This document shows positions 43,652 through 53,262 of a stretch of DNA of 58,483 nt, piece after piece. The position numbers were made by a program, and so were the translations under genes. Under the pieces are notes generated by a model. The model was given only the letters and a program-made list of their open reading frames with translations. It had not been told where the DNA came from and did not search any database. Source of the stretch: Deinococcus aerophilus (GTDB taxonomy: Bacteria > Deinococcota > Deinococci > Deinococcales > Deinococcaceae); assembly GCF_014647075.1 (NCBI RefSeq), contig NZ_BMOM01000022.1, positions 1 to 58,483 on the forward strand, in the 5' to 3' direction. Each line of letters starts with the position of its first letter. Position 1 is the first letter of the stretch.

Positions 43652-44746
43652 GTGCGTCTGGAGTCCCTGTCTACCCTGAATTACCGCAACCTCGCGCCGT
43701 GTACGCTGCGTTTTGGTGCGGGTGTGACGGGTGTGTTCGGTGAGAACGGCGCGGGCAAGACCAACCTGCTGGAGGCGGCCTACCTCGCGCTGACCGGCCA
43801 GACCGACGTGACCCGCTTGGAACAGCTGGTGCAATCGGGCGAGCAGGAGGCATATGTGCGCGCCGACCTGGAATCGGGCGGCAGCCTGAGCGTGCAGGAG
43901 GTCGGCCTGGGACGGGGGCGGCGGCAGCTCAAGGTAGACGGTGTGCGGGTGCGTGCGGGCGACCTACCGCGCGGCAGCGCGGTGTGGATCCGTCCCGAGG
44001 ACAGCGAACTGGTGTTTGGCTCGCCCAGCGTGCGCCGGGCCTACCTGGACTCGCTGCTCTCGCGCCTGAGTGCGCGCTACGGCCAGCAGCTCACCCGTTA
44101 CGAGCGCACCGTCTCGCAGCGCAACGCGGCCCTGCGCGGCGGGGAGGAGTGGGCCATGTCGGTGTGGGACGACGCGCTGGTGGGCCTGGGAGGGGAGATC
44201 ATGAAGTTCCGTCGCCGGGCCCTGACCCGGCTGGGCGAACTGGCCTCGGAATCCAACGCGGCGCTGGGCAGCCGCAAGGCCCTGGAACTGACCCTGCTGG
44301 AATCCACCACGCCCGAGACCTACGCCGCCGATCTGGCCGCGCGGCGCGGCGAGGAGGTGTCGCGCGGGTCCACCGTGACCGGGCCGCACCGCGACGATCT
44401 GACGCTGACGCTGGGCGGGCTGTCGGCGGGTGAATATGCCAGCCGGGGCGAGGGGCGCACGGTGGCCCTGGCGCTGCGCCGCGCCGAGCTGGAACTGCTC
44501 GCCGAGCGCTTTGGCGAGCAGCCGGTGCTGCTCATCGACGACTTCAGCGCCGAACTCGATCCGGGGAGGCGGGCCTTTTTGCTGGAGCTGGCGGCGGGCG
44601 TGCCGCAGGCCATCGTGACCGGCACCGAGCGCCCTCCCGGCGCCGCCCTGCACTACCGGGCGCAGGCGGGCCGGTTCACGCCCGCCGACGCCCCCGCTTC
44701 CGAGCTGGACGGGCTGACGGCACTGCCGCTGGAGGTCCACATATGA
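43652..44746 (+). CDS. recF: DNA replication/repair protein RecF
   Basis: SMC-like ATPase that loads RecA at single-strand gaps in the RecFOR pathway, the main recombinational repair route in Deinococcus, which lacks RecBC. The 364-residue product has Walker A GENGAGKTN (30-38), the RecF motif LDSLLSRLSARY, STVTGPHRDDLTL and Walker B VLLIDDFSAELD. The start is GTG 43652 if the transcript is leaderless. An in-frame ATG at 43643 would add three residues and cannot be excluded. The 3' end overlaps the next gene by 4 nt. Confidence 0.96.
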   Translation: MRLESLSTLNYRNLAPCTLRFGAGVTGVFGENGAGKTNLLEAAYLALTGQTDVTRLEQLVQSGEQEAYVRADLESGGSLSVQEVGLGRGRRQLKVDGVRVRAGDLPRGSAVWIRPEDSELVFGSPSVRRAYLDSLLSRLSARYGQQLTRYERTVSQRNAALRGGEEWAMSVWDDALVGLGGEIMKFRRRALTRLGELASESNAALGSRKALELTLLESTTPETYAADLAARRGEEVSRGSTVTGPHRDDLTLTLGGLSAGEYASRGEGRTVALALRRAELELLAERFGEQPVLLIDDFSAELDPGRRAFLLELAAGVPQAIVTGTERPPGAALHYRAQAGRFTPADAPASELDGLTALPLEVHI

Positions 44747-45654
44747 GCCGTGACCGGTACAACGGAGAACGCAACAACCGGGGCCGCCGCTTGAGTGGAC
44801 CGCGCGGCCTCGGGGAACTGATGGGCGCCACCCTGGGCACGGCGCGCATTGCCAAGGGGGTGGGCCGGGCGCGGGCGATCCTGGCGTGGCCGGGCGCGGT
44901 CGGGCCGGAGATTGCCCGCATCACGCGGCCCCGCTCGCAGCAGGGCGGGGTGTTGTTCGTGGAGGTCCGTGACAGCGCCACCGCCCACCATCTCACCATG
45001 CAGCGCCACCACTTTCTCAAGGCGCTAAATGCCGCGCTGAGCGACGCTCCGCTGAGCGAGATCCGCTTCAGCGTGGGCAGCGTCCGTGTGCCGGCGCTGG
45101 CCCCCACGCCCGCACCGCTGCCCGCCCCCGACCGTGAGCGTGCCCGCGAACTGGTGCAGGAGGTGGGTGAGGACCTGCGTCCGGCCGCCCTGCGCGCTGC
45201 CGAGGCCATTACCCGCTCGCGCAAGTGGCGCGAGGCCCAGGGCTGGCGCCCGTGCCCGGTGTGCGGCGAGGCCAGCCGCGAGCAGCCGTGCCGTGCGTGC
45301 GCCCTGACGTTGGAGGACCCCATCGTCCGGCGGCTGTCGCGGACGCTGCTGCGCCACCCCGAACACCTGCTGGACCTGCCCGACATGCTGGGTGACAGCG
45401 GGGCCAACGCGGCCCGTCACCTGGCCCTGCAGCGCCTGGAAGAGCAGCTGGAACTGCTTGCCCTGGAATGTGTGCGCAGCGGCCAGGAGGGGGGCTACCG
45501 CGAATTCCTGGCGCAGCAGGCGGCGGTGTATCTGGCCCTGAAATTGCGGCGGCCGCGCGCGGCGCTGAAGCCCTCGGACCACGCGCTGCTGCCCGGCGGG
45601 GCCCGCAAGGTGCTCGGGGCAGGTCGTCCCCCCGGTTTTCCCCCGGAACGGTGA
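44743..45654 (+). CDS. DciA-like (DUF721) protein with zinc-ribbon
   Basis: A 303-residue protein. The N-terminal domain (GLGELMGATLGTARIAKGVG to about residue 105, with LFVEVRDSATAHHLTMQR) resembles DUF721/DciA, the replicative helicase-loading factor of bacteria lacking DnaC/DnaI. The middle has a four-cysteine ribbon CPVC (171-174) and CRAC (183-186), and the C-terminal half is helical and unrecognised. DciA genes often lie near recF, gyrB or dnaA. Translational coupling to recF fits a replication/repair role. The zinc ribbon and extra C-terminal domain make it longer than ordinary DciA. Confidence 0.75.
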   Translation: MSRDRYNGERNNRGRRLSGPRGLGELMGATLGTARIAKGVGRARAILAWPGAVGPEIARITRPRSQQGGVLFVEVRDSATAHHLTMQRHHFLKALNAALSDAPLSEIRFSVGSVRVPALAPTPAPLPAPDRERARELVQEVGEDLRPAALRAAEAITRSRKWREAQGWRPCPVCGEASREQPCRACALTLEDPIVRRLSRTLLRHPEHLLDLPDMLGDSGANAARHLALQRLEEQLELLALECVRSGQEGGYREFLAQQAAVYLALKLRRPRAALKPSDHALLPGGARKVLGAGRPPGFPPER

Positions 45655-45687
45655 AGCCCACGCTGGTCGCGCCCCGGCGGGCGGGGG

Positions 45688-45693
45688 TATCGT
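45688..45693 (+). promoter_or_regulatory. -10 box for moaB/mogA
   Basis: TATCGT, 6 nt before the ATG at 45700. Confidence 0.55.
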
Positions 45694-45699
45694 GACCGC

Positions 45700-46380
45700 A
45701 TGACCGACGCCCCCCCTTCCCCCGGCGTGCCCGGCGGCAGCGCTTCTCCGTCCTCGGCCCAGCACCGCGCCGCCGCGCCGCGTGCCGTGCGGGTGGCGGT
45801 GCTCACCATCAGTGACACCCGCACGGCCGAGACCGACACCAGCGGGCAGTACCTGCTGGGCGAACTGAAGGCGGCCGGCCACGAGGTGGTGCAGTACCGG
45901 GTGGTGCGCGACGACGCCGTGCAGATTCGCTCCGCGCTGGTGCAGTTCGTGCGGGAGGCGACGGTGGTGCTCTCCAGCGGCGGCACCGGCCTGACCGGGC
46001 GCGACGTGACCGTGCCGGTGGTCGAGTCGCTGATTACCAAGCCCATTCCTGGTTTCGGAGAGCTGTTCCGCATGCTCAGCTACCAGCAGGTCGGCGGCGC
46101 GGCGATGCTTTCCCGGGCGCTGGGGGGCCTGTGCCGGGGCGCGGCAGTCTTCGCCATGCCCGGCAGCCTGAATGCCGTCCAGACTGCGTGGGAGGGCATT
46201 CTGCGCGACGAGATCGGCCACCTGGCCTTCGAGGTCGAGCGCCACGGGCAGCCCGGCGTGATCACCGGCGGCCCGTCCGTGTCTTCACCTTCCGTCCCGG
46301 CTGCGCCGGCCCGGCCCGCCACACCTGCGAACGGGGGCGTGGCGGCTGGACTGGGCCGACACCGCCGGGAGGAGCGCTGA
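45700..46380 (+). CDS. MoaB/MogA-type molybdopterin biosynthesis protein
   Basis: A 226-residue protein of the MogA/MoaB fold, which adenylylates molybdopterin before metal insertion. It has [20 protein letters not shown], the MPT-binding motif [37 protein letters not shown] and [15 protein letters not shown] Pro/Ser/Ala-rich N-terminal extension (about 25 residues) and a low-complexity C-terminal tail (from about residue 190) exceed the usual length of about 170. No other molybdenum cofactor gene is in the window. Confidence 0.93.
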   Translation: MTDAPPSPGVPGGSASPSSAQHRAAAPRAVRVAVLTISDTRTAETDTSGQYLLGELKAAGHEVVQYRVVRDDAVQIRSALVQFVREATVVLSSGGTGLTGRDVTVPVVESLITKPIPGFGELFRMLSYQQVGGAAMLSRALGGLCRGAAVFAMPGSLNAVQTAWEGILRDEIGHLAFEVERHGQPGVITGGPSVSSPSVPAAPARPATPANGGVAAGLGRHRREER

Positions 46381-46471
46381 TCCGGACCCGGGGTGACGGA
46401 ACCCCCGGGACCCTTGCCGCAAGAGAAGTCGCCCCGAGTCCGGAGGGGCCCCGCCCGCTGGGAGTTACGTG

Positions 46472-47377
46472 ATGTCAGACACACCGTTCATCCTGTTGCA
46501 GACCGCCGTACAGCTCCCCGCGCCGTCTTCCGGGGCCACCGTGGAGCTGCTGGCAGGAGTGCCGCTCAGCGCCGCCCTGCTCGCCCTGACGCCCATCACT
46601 GAAATCACCCTGCCCTTCGCGCTGGCCCTCGGGCTGATCGCGCTGTACTGGCTGCTGCGGGTGGCGCGGGAGGCCCGACTGGGGTATCTGCCGCGCGTGG
46701 CGTGGTGGGCGCTGCCGGGGCTGGCCCTGCTGCTGCTGACGCCCACGCTGGATGTTCCGGCCCTGTTCGGAATCGGGGCGGCGGCGCTGCTGCTCGCTGA
46801 GTTCTGGCCGCTGCCGTATCGCCGCGTGGCCACGCGGCCCTCGCCCGCATGGCCGCTGGTGGGTCTGCTGGGCGGGGTGGCCCTGATGGCAGCGGTTCTG
46901 AACGCCCCAGACCCGCAGCCACTGGCGTTTGTGGCCGCCGTGGGCGCGCTGCTCGCCGGGGCGGCGGGGCTGCTGGGCGTGGTGCTGTATCCGGGCCGGG
47001 GCACCGGCGGGGCCGTCGCCGCAGGCCGCCCGTCCCCCCTGAACTTTCAGGCCCGCTGGCACCGCACGGTGACCCCCGAGTGGCCGGACCTGAGTGTGAC
47101 GCTCAGCGAGCGTGGAGCACACCTCAAGAACATCTCGCGGCGTCCACTGCTGCTCGCCGGGTGGTCGCCGGCCGGCATCAATGCGTGGTACCGGGTGCGC
47201 GGCCCCGACGGCCGGGTGCTCGCCGAACTGCGCGCCGGGCAGGAGGCGCTGCTCCCCATGAACGGGCGCGACAGCGGCGTACGGGTGTGGTATGGCCCGG
47301 ACCCTTCCAGCGATCCGCACCTGTTCCGCGCCGACTGGACCCCCACGGCGCGGGCCGACCAACGCGTGCTGAACTGA
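46472..47377 (+). CDS. Predicted membrane protein
   Basis: A 301-residue protein I do not recognise. The N-terminal two thirds hold about five hydrophobic segments (from residues 25 to 170). The C-terminal part (about 180-300) is soluble and beta-rich, with [18 protein letters not shown] and [22 protein letters not shown] lies just upstream; translation may start at ATG 46472 or at the adjoining GTG 46469. It lies between moaB/mogA and truD on the same strand. Confidence 0.78.
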   Translation: MSDTPFILLQTAVQLPAPSSGATVELLAGVPLSAALLALTPITEITLPFALALGLIALYWLLRVAREARLGYLPRVAWWALPGLALLLLTPTLDVPALFGIGAAALLLAEFWPLPYRRVATRPSPAWPLVGLLGGVALMAAVLNAPDPQPLAFVAAVGALLAGAAGLLGVVLYPGRGTGGAVAAGRPSPLNFQARWHRTVTPEWPDLSVTLSERGAHLKNISRRPLLLAGWSPAGINAWYRVRGPDGRVLAELRAGQEALLPMNGRDSGVRVWYGPDPSSDPHLFRADWTPTARADQRVLN

Positions 47378-47432
47378 AGCCCGGATGGGCGGAGCGCCGC
47401 CCGCTTCTCACGCCTATCAGGCGGCGGGCAGG

Positions 47433-47438
47433 TATGGT
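47433..47438 (+). promoter_or_regulatory. Possible -10 box for truD
   Basis: TATGGT, 9 nt before the GTG at 47448; the gap is slightly long for a leaderless start. Confidence 0.35.
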
Positions 47439-47447
47439 GGGCAGATC

Positions 47448-48575
47448 GTGAGTTTGGTGTTTGACTGGACGGCGCTCAGGGCGCTGACACATGGAGACGG
47501 CACCGGGGGCACGCTGCGCCGCGAGGCCAGCGATTTCCGGGTAGAAGAGGTGCCGGCCTATGCGCTGGCCGGGCAGGGAGAGCACCTGTACCTGCGTGTA
47601 GAGAAAACCGGGCACACCACCGCCCATGTGCTGCGCGAACTGGCTGCTCAGCTGGGCATTCGCGAGCGCGACATTGGCGTCGCGGGCCTCAAGGACCGCC
47701 ACGCGGTCACGACCCAGTGGCTGAGTGTTCCGGCCAAGCATGAGGAGCGGCTGGGACAGTTCCAGCTCGGCGGCGTGCGGATTCTGGAAACCACCCGGCA
47801 CGGCAACAAGCTGGGCATGGGCCACCTGCGGGGCAACCGTTTCGTGGTGCGGGTGCGCGGAGCGCCGGACCAGGCCGGGGCGGCGGCGGAGGCCCTGCAA
47901 CTCCTGAAGGACAGTGGGGTCCCCAATTACTTCGGGCCGCAGCGCTTCGGGCTGGGCGGCCTGAATGCCGAGGAGGGATTGAGGGTGCTGCGCGGAGAGT
48001 CACGGCTGCGCGATCCGCGCGTGCGGCGCTTTCTGACCGCCAGCGTGCAGAGCGCGGTGTTCAATGCCTTTGTCAGCCTGCGGCTGGAGCGCGGCGTGTT
48101 CGCGGGACTGCTCACGGGCGACATGGCCAAGAAGCATGACACCGGCGGGGTCTTCATGGTCGAGGACGCGGCCCTGGAGTCGCCGCGGGCCGCCCGGGGA
48201 GAGGTCAGCGCCACCGGTACCCTGTTCGGCAAGAAAACCCGGCCGCTGGTTCTGGAAGCCGGTGAGCTGGAGCGCGAGGCCCTGTCCGCCTTTGGCCTGA
48301 CTCCACAGGTGTTCACCTCGCGCCATGGGGACCGCCGCCTGACTCGCGTCTTTCTGGAGGACGGCTCGGTGGTTCCCGAGGAGGACGGGTACACCATGGC
48401 CTTCACGCTACCCCGCGGCAGTTTTGCCACCAGCGTGCTGCGCGAGGTGATGAAGACGGGAGTAGACGGTCCGGCGCTGGCCGAGGCGGAGCACAACGGT
48501 GCAGAACTGGACGGTGAGGCAGATGACCGGGATGCAGAAGGCCCGTTTCAGGACATCCCGGAGGCCCACGGATGA
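47448..48575 (+). CDS. truD: tRNA pseudouridine synthase D
   Basis: Converts U13 of tRNA to pseudouridine. The 375-residue product has [20 protein letters not shown], the catalytic motif [15 protein letters not shown] (Asp 83), [29 protein letters not shown] and the C-terminal [16 protein letters not shown]. The GTG at 47448 gives a family-like N-terminus. An upstream ATG at 47385 is possible but would add a Gly/Ala-rich leader. The stop overlaps the next gene by 4 nt. Confidence 0.95.
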   Translation: MSLVFDWTALRALTHGDGTGGTLRREASDFRVEEVPAYALAGQGEHLYLRVEKTGHTTAHVLRELAAQLGIRERDIGVAGLKDRHAVTTQWLSVPAKHEERLGQFQLGGVRILETTRHGNKLGMGHLRGNRFVVRVRGAPDQAGAAAEALQLLKDSGVPNYFGPQRFGLGGLNAEEGLRVLRGESRLRDPRVRRFLTASVQSAVFNAFVSLRLERGVFAGLLTGDMAKKHDTGGVFMVEDAALESPRAARGEVSATGTLFGKKTRPLVLEAGELEREALSAFGLTPQVFTSRHGDRRLTRVFLEDGSVVPEEDGYTMAFTLPRGSFATSVLREVMKTGVDGPALAEAEHNGAELDGEADDRDAEGPFQDIPEAHG

Positions 48576-48964
48576 ACGTTGCCCGGCTGTGGCTGCTGAT
48601 CGCCGGGCTGTCGGGGGGCCTGAGCGCGGGAGCCAACGCGGTGCAGGGCGTGCCGGGAATGTCGGCGGCGCTGTCGTTGTCTCCGACCTACGGCGGCGCG
48701 CTGGTCACGGGCCGGGTGCGCGTGCCGCGCAACAATGAACTCACCGGCGTGTGGAGCAGCGTGGGCCGCGCCCGCCTCATGAAGTGCACCCCGCGCTGCG
48801 GGGTCGTGTCGGCGGTGCCCATCCAGGGCAGCGTGATTCTCAGCTCGGACTCGGGCTACCGCGTGGTGCTGGGCGGCAAGTTCAGGACCGGCCAGAAGGT
48901 CAGCCTGGTCCTGCGCTTCCGCGAGGGCACAGTGGTCAACGTCATGGCGACGGTGGGGCGCTGA
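48572..48964 (+). CDS. Predicted exported protein
   Basis: A 130-residue protein with an N-terminal signal-like segment ([20 protein letters not shown]) and a beta-rich mature part with two cysteines in MKCTPRCG. I recognise no family. The ATG overlaps the truD stop (ATGA), which supports translation by coupling. It ends in CTGA, where the next ORF seems to begin. Confidence 0.75.
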   Translation: MNVARLWLLIAGLSGGLSAGANAVQGVPGMSAALSLSPTYGGALVTGRVRVPRNNELTGVWSSVGRARLMKCTPRCGVVSAVPIQGSVILSSDSGYRVVLGGKFRTGQKVSLVLRFREGTVVNVMATVGR

Positions 48965-49401
48965 GCGCGGGCACCCCCCAACCCGCCTTTCTGGGGGCCA
49001 CCTACGGCACGCCGGACGACCGGGTTCGCCTGACGGCCGCTTCGCGGACTTCGCGCCCGGCAGAGCGGGAACCGCAGGACTGGGCAGCGGGGAACTGGGC
49101 CATCATCACGGCCTGGAATCCGGCCGGTCAGCGCCAGCCCGACGCCGACAACCGGCGGGCCGAAGGAGCCCTGCTCGCCATGATCCAGGACCGCCCGTTC
49201 CGGATGGGAATCAACGGTGACGGTGGGTGGGCCGAGCCGTCGGTGATTCTGAGCCGCGTCTCCCTGCGGGAGGCTGCGGCGCTGGGCCGGCATTTTGGGC
49301 AGGCGGCGGTGCTGTTCGGAGTGGGCCGCCGGGCCGCCCTGGTGTGGCTGTGGCCCGGGAGGATGGTGATCGAGCGGCGCTGGGTGACTTCCTCAGCGTG
49401 A
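48961..49401 (+). CDS. DUF3293-like protein with no ATG/GTG/TTG start
   Basis: A reading frame of about 146 residues with protein-like composition, including NWAIITAWNPAGQRQPDADN and GQAAVLFGVGRRAALVWLWP, which resembles DUF3293 proteins (function unknown). The first in-frame codon after the upstream stop region that could start it is CTG at 48961, overlapping the previous gene's stop (CTGA). No ATG, GTG or TTG lies in frame before about residue 70. Either CTG is used through coupling, or the start is lost or lies elsewhere. Confidence 0.65.
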   Translation: MSAGTPQPAFLGATYGTPDDRVRLTAASRTSRPAEREPQDWAAGNWAIITAWNPAGQRQPDADNRRAEGALLAMIQDRPFRMGINGDGGWAEPSVILSRVSLREAAALGRHFGQAAVLFGVGRRAALVWLWPGRMVIERRWVTSSA

Positions 49402-49404
49402 ACG

Positions 49405-49427
49405 AAAAAAGGCTCCCGCAGGAGCCT
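49405..49427 (-). terminator. Intrinsic terminator of rpsP
   Basis: On the minus strand AGGCTCC-TGCG-GGAGCCT forms a 7-bp stem followed by TTTTTT (complement of A 49405-49410), 19 nt after the rpsP stop. The GC stem may also stop rightward transcription weakly. Confidence 0.92.
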
Positions 49428-49445
49428 CTGATTTGAAACTTGCCT

Positions 49446-49694
49446 TCAGGAGAACTTGACGCCCTGCGACTTCAGCACCCGGCGGGCCGTGTCGGTGGGC
49501 TGTGCGCCCTGGGCGAGCCAGTGCTGGGCACGCTCCACGTTGACCTTCAGGTAGTTCTCCGAGGTCTTGCGGGGATCGTAGTGGCCCAGGTTCTCGATGT
49601 AGCCCCCGTCGCGCGGACGGCGCGAATCGGTGACGACGATGCGGTAGTGGGGGTTATGGGTGGAACCGAAACGGGACAGGCGAATCTTGACCAT
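49446..49694 (-). CDS. rpsP: Ribosomal protein S16
   Basis: Small-subunit ribosomal protein of 82 residues. It has the S16 start [40 protein letters not shown] and the C-terminal [20 protein letters not shown], full family length. AGAGG lies before the ATG. In many bacteria rpsP is followed by rimM and trmD; here it stands alone with its own promoter and terminator. Confidence 0.98.
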   Translation of the reverse strand: MVKIRLSRFGSTHNPHYRIVVTDSRRPRDGGYIENLGHYDPRKTSENYLKVNVERAQHWLAQGAQPTDTARRVLKSQGVKFS

Positions 49695-49796
49695 GCGAGT
49701 GGACCTCTGAGGGGGGGGTTTTTGAGGGTACTGCTCCCGCTAGGATGGCGGGGTTCATGCGGGCCGACAGCAGCCAACCGGGCCGCGCACCGAAGC

Positions 49797-49826
49797 AGAG
49801 TATCAGGGCCGCGTGAGGAAAGGCAA
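49797..49826 (-). promoter_or_regulatory. Promoter of rpsP
   Basis: Minus-strand -35 TTGCCT (49826-49821), an 18-nt spacer and -10 TACTCT (49802-49797). It gives an untranslated leader of about 95 nt. It overlaps the end of the gap after the EnvC-like gene. Confidence 0.65.
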
Positions 49827-49832
49827 GGGGTC

Positions 49833-51463
49833 CTAGAACCCCGGCGGTACCGGCACACCGTCCTGGCGATACTGAAAGGCCATGCGCTGCGGCCCGATGA
49901 TCTGCGAGCCGCCCACCGTACCCAGCGGCGTGCCGCGCTCGACCCGGTTGCCCACGCTGACCAGCGGATCGCGCAGGCCGAAATAGGCGCTGACCGTGCT
50001 GGAATGGTCGACGAGGACCACCCAGCCCAGCGAGGCGTAGTACGTCACCGCCATCACGTTGCCTTCCAGCGCACAGACGGCCTGGGCATCGTCCGTACCG
50101 GCCAGCACGACCCACGGCGAGCCGTCCGAGCCGTAGGGCAGGCTGACCCGCCCGCCCGGCAGCGGAAAGCCCAGCGGTCCGGTCAGGGCCGGCAGCGGGG
50201 TCAGTTCCTGCTCGATTCTCTGCTGAACCTGCTCGACCTGCTCGCTGCGTTGTTGCAGGGCCGCCTGCTCACGCTGCAGCTGAAGTTCGCGTTGCCGCTG
50301 GCTTTCCTGCTGGGCGGCGAGCTGCTGCTGGGCCCGCACGCGGGCCTGTTCGGCGGCCCTTTGCGAGGCCTGCCGGGCAGCCTGCTGGCGCTGGGCCTGC
50401 AGGCGGGCTTCCAGGGCAGCCTGCGCGGCGGCGCGCTGCCGGGCCTGCTCACGCGCGACCCGCTCCTGCTCGGCCTTGACCCGGGCCAGACGCAGGGCCT
50501 CCTGCCGGGCGCGTTCCTGGGCCTCGCGGATGCGGCGCTGTTCCTCCTCGCGGCGGCGGCGTTCCTCGGCCAGACGGCGCTGACGCTCGGCCTCAATGCG
50601 CTGGCGTTCGGCGACCACCTGGGTTACCAGTGTGTCGATGGTGCGGGCGGTCAGGGCGCGCTCGGCCTGGCGCTGGGCGGCCAGGGTCCGCTGGCCCTGC
50701 TCGCTGGAGCGCAGCCTGGCCAGCAGCTGGTTCTGCTGGGTGCGCCGGGCCTTCAGGCTGTTCAGGGCAGCCGTGCGCTGGGCCTGCAGGTCGCGCAGCT
50801 GCCGGGTCTGCTGGTCCTGCTGCTGCCGCTGCTCCTCCAGGGTCTGCACCTCGTCTTTCAGGTTCTGAATGATGCCCGCGTTGTAGCGGGCGGCCAGATT
50901 CGAGTACCGCAACCGGATCAGCAGGTCCGACAGGCTGCGCGACTGAGACAGCAGCCCCAGGTAATCGCCGCTGCGGCTGCGGTACATGGTGTTCAGGATC
51001 TCGCGCACGTCGCTCTTCAGGCGCTCGACCCGGGTCTGCGTGACCGACAGCTGGGAGGTCGTGTCGGCGAGCTGCCGCTCGGCCTGGTCCGTGCGGACAT
51101 TCAGGGCGGCCAGCTCGTTTTCCAGCTCCGCCACCTGCGCGGCCAGGGCGTCGAGCTGCGCGAGCGTTTCCTTTTGCTGCGCGCTGAGGTTCTGGATGTT
51201 CCCGCGCAGCCGCTCCAGTTCCTTGGCCTGCTGGGCGCTGAGCTGCTTTTGCTCTTTCAGTTCGCGTTGCAGCTGTTCCAGGCGCTGACTGGTCGTGGGC
51301 AGTTGCAGCGCAGGTCTGGCCGGGCGGGTGCTGACCGGCGGCGCCGCGCTGGAGGATGGAGCCGTCTGCGCTCCCACCCCACCGATCAGCAGCGCGCCCA
51401 GCAGCATGGCCGCAGTCGACCGGACGGCCACCGTATCCGGCCCGCGGCGCGGCGCCCCTTGCC

Positions 51464-51467
<4 letters not shown>
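49833..51467 (-). CDS. EnvC-like murein hydrolase activator with degenerate LytM domain
   Basis: A 544-residue exported coiled-coil protein. An N-terminal signal-like segment (about 15-35) is followed by a very long Gln/Arg/Glu/Ala coiled coil (about 55-420) and a C-terminal M23/LytM-like domain (about 435-544). That domain keeps the fold pattern (LGWVVLVDHSSTVSAYFGL, VGNRVERGTPLGTVGG) but lacks the metal ligands. The HxxxD place reads WVVLAG, the YxH place reads YFG, and the HLH place reads GPQRMAF. It should therefore be inactive itself and act as an amidase activator, as EnvC does. Its ATG overlaps the ftsX stop by 4 nt. Confidence 0.88.
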
Positions 51468-52323
<856 letters not shown>

Positions 52324-52327
<4 letters not shown>

Positions 52328-53007
52328 AGCGCGTACCCGCCGTAGGGATCGTCGCGCACCAGTTTGCCCTTGCGCAGCGTCAGGGTGCGGTGGCGGTAGG
52401 TTTCCACCAGTTCACGGGCGTGGGTGGCAACGATAACCGTGGTGCCGCGCAGGTTGACATTCTGCAGCACCTTGAGCACCTCGCGGCTGTTCTCCGGGTC
52501 GAGGTTGCCGGTCGGTTCGTCGGCGAGCAGCAGTGGGGGGTCGGCCACGATGGCCCGCGCGATGGCGATGCGCTGCTGTTCGCCCTGCGAGAGCTGCACC
52601 GGCAGGGCATGCTTCTTGTGTTCCAGCCCCACCGTGCGCAGCGCCGCCGTGACCCGCGAAGGCCACTCGCGCTGGTGAACGCCGGTGACCCGCAGCGCGA
52701 AGGCCACATTGTCGAAGGCGTTCAGGTGCGCGAGCAGCAGGTTGTCCTGAAACACCGTTCCCATGCGCCGGCGCAGCAGCGCGGTGCGGCGGCCCCGGTA
52801 GTGCGACAGCGGCTCGCCCGCCACCCGGACCTCGCCGCCGGTGGGCAGCGCCCGCTTGAGCACCAGGTTCATGAAACTGCTCTTGCCCGCACCCGAGTGG
52901 CCCACCAGATACGCGAACTCTCCCTTGCCGATGCGCAGGCTCACGTCGTCCAGCGCCAGGGTATGGGTCACCGGATATGCCAGCGAAACGTTGTGGAACT
53001 GGATCAC
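52324..53007 (-). CDS. ftsE: Cell division ATP-binding protein FtsE
   Basis: ABC-type ATPase of 227 residues. It has Walker A GHSGAGKSS (36-44), the signature LSQGEQQRIAIARAI, Walker B LLADEPTGNLDPENS and the H-loop VIVATHARELV. The GTG at 53007 gives the family N-terminus (VIQFHNVSLAYP) and overlaps the stop of a 42-codon upstream ORF (GTGA). No independent Shine-Dalgarno is evident, so translation may depend on that ORF. Confidence 0.96.
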
Positions 53008-53132
53008 GCGGCCACCGCAGCGGCGCCGGGACCCAGGCGGGCCGCGGCCGGACAGACCCGGCAGGTGCTGAGGGCCGGGAAGCGCACCCCAAGCGCGATA
53101 AAGACGGCGACGTTCAAAGACAGGCTGTTCAT
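53004..53132 (-). CDS. 42-codon ORF coupled to ftsE
   Basis: A 42-residue reading frame beginning MNSLSLNVAVFIALGVRF and containing CRVCP (Cys 24 and 27), with a short hydrophobic N-terminal half and an Ala-rich end. Its TGA overlaps the ftsE GTG by 4 nt, the same spacing as every other junction in this operon. TATGCT at 53144-53149 (minus strand) lies 11 nt before its ATG, giving a very short leader. It may be a leader ORF that drives ftsE translation or a real microprotein; a chance ORF cannot be excluded. Confidence 0.45.
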   Translation of the reverse strand: MNSLSLNVAVFIALGVRFPALSTCRVCPAAARLGPGAAAVAA

Positions 53133-53250
53133 GCTCGCCGCCCAGCATAGCCCAGACCCCCTCTATACCGTAAAGAAATGGTCAGGGAGCCGCACACCCG
53201 GGGAGCCAGAGCTGTCACCTCGGCCTCAATAGGGCTTCACCTGCCCACAC

Positions 53251-53256
53251 TATCCT
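53251..53256 (+). promoter_or_regulatory. -10 box for the CtpA-like protease gene
   Basis: TATCCT, 6 nt before the GTG at 53263. Confidence 0.6.
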
Positions 53257-53262
53257 GTAGGG

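Noticed and set aside
49654..49775. Upstream ORF overlapping the rpsP start
   Set aside because: Out of frame, Pro/Ser-rich, with no coupling geometry; explained as chance in the rpsP leader.
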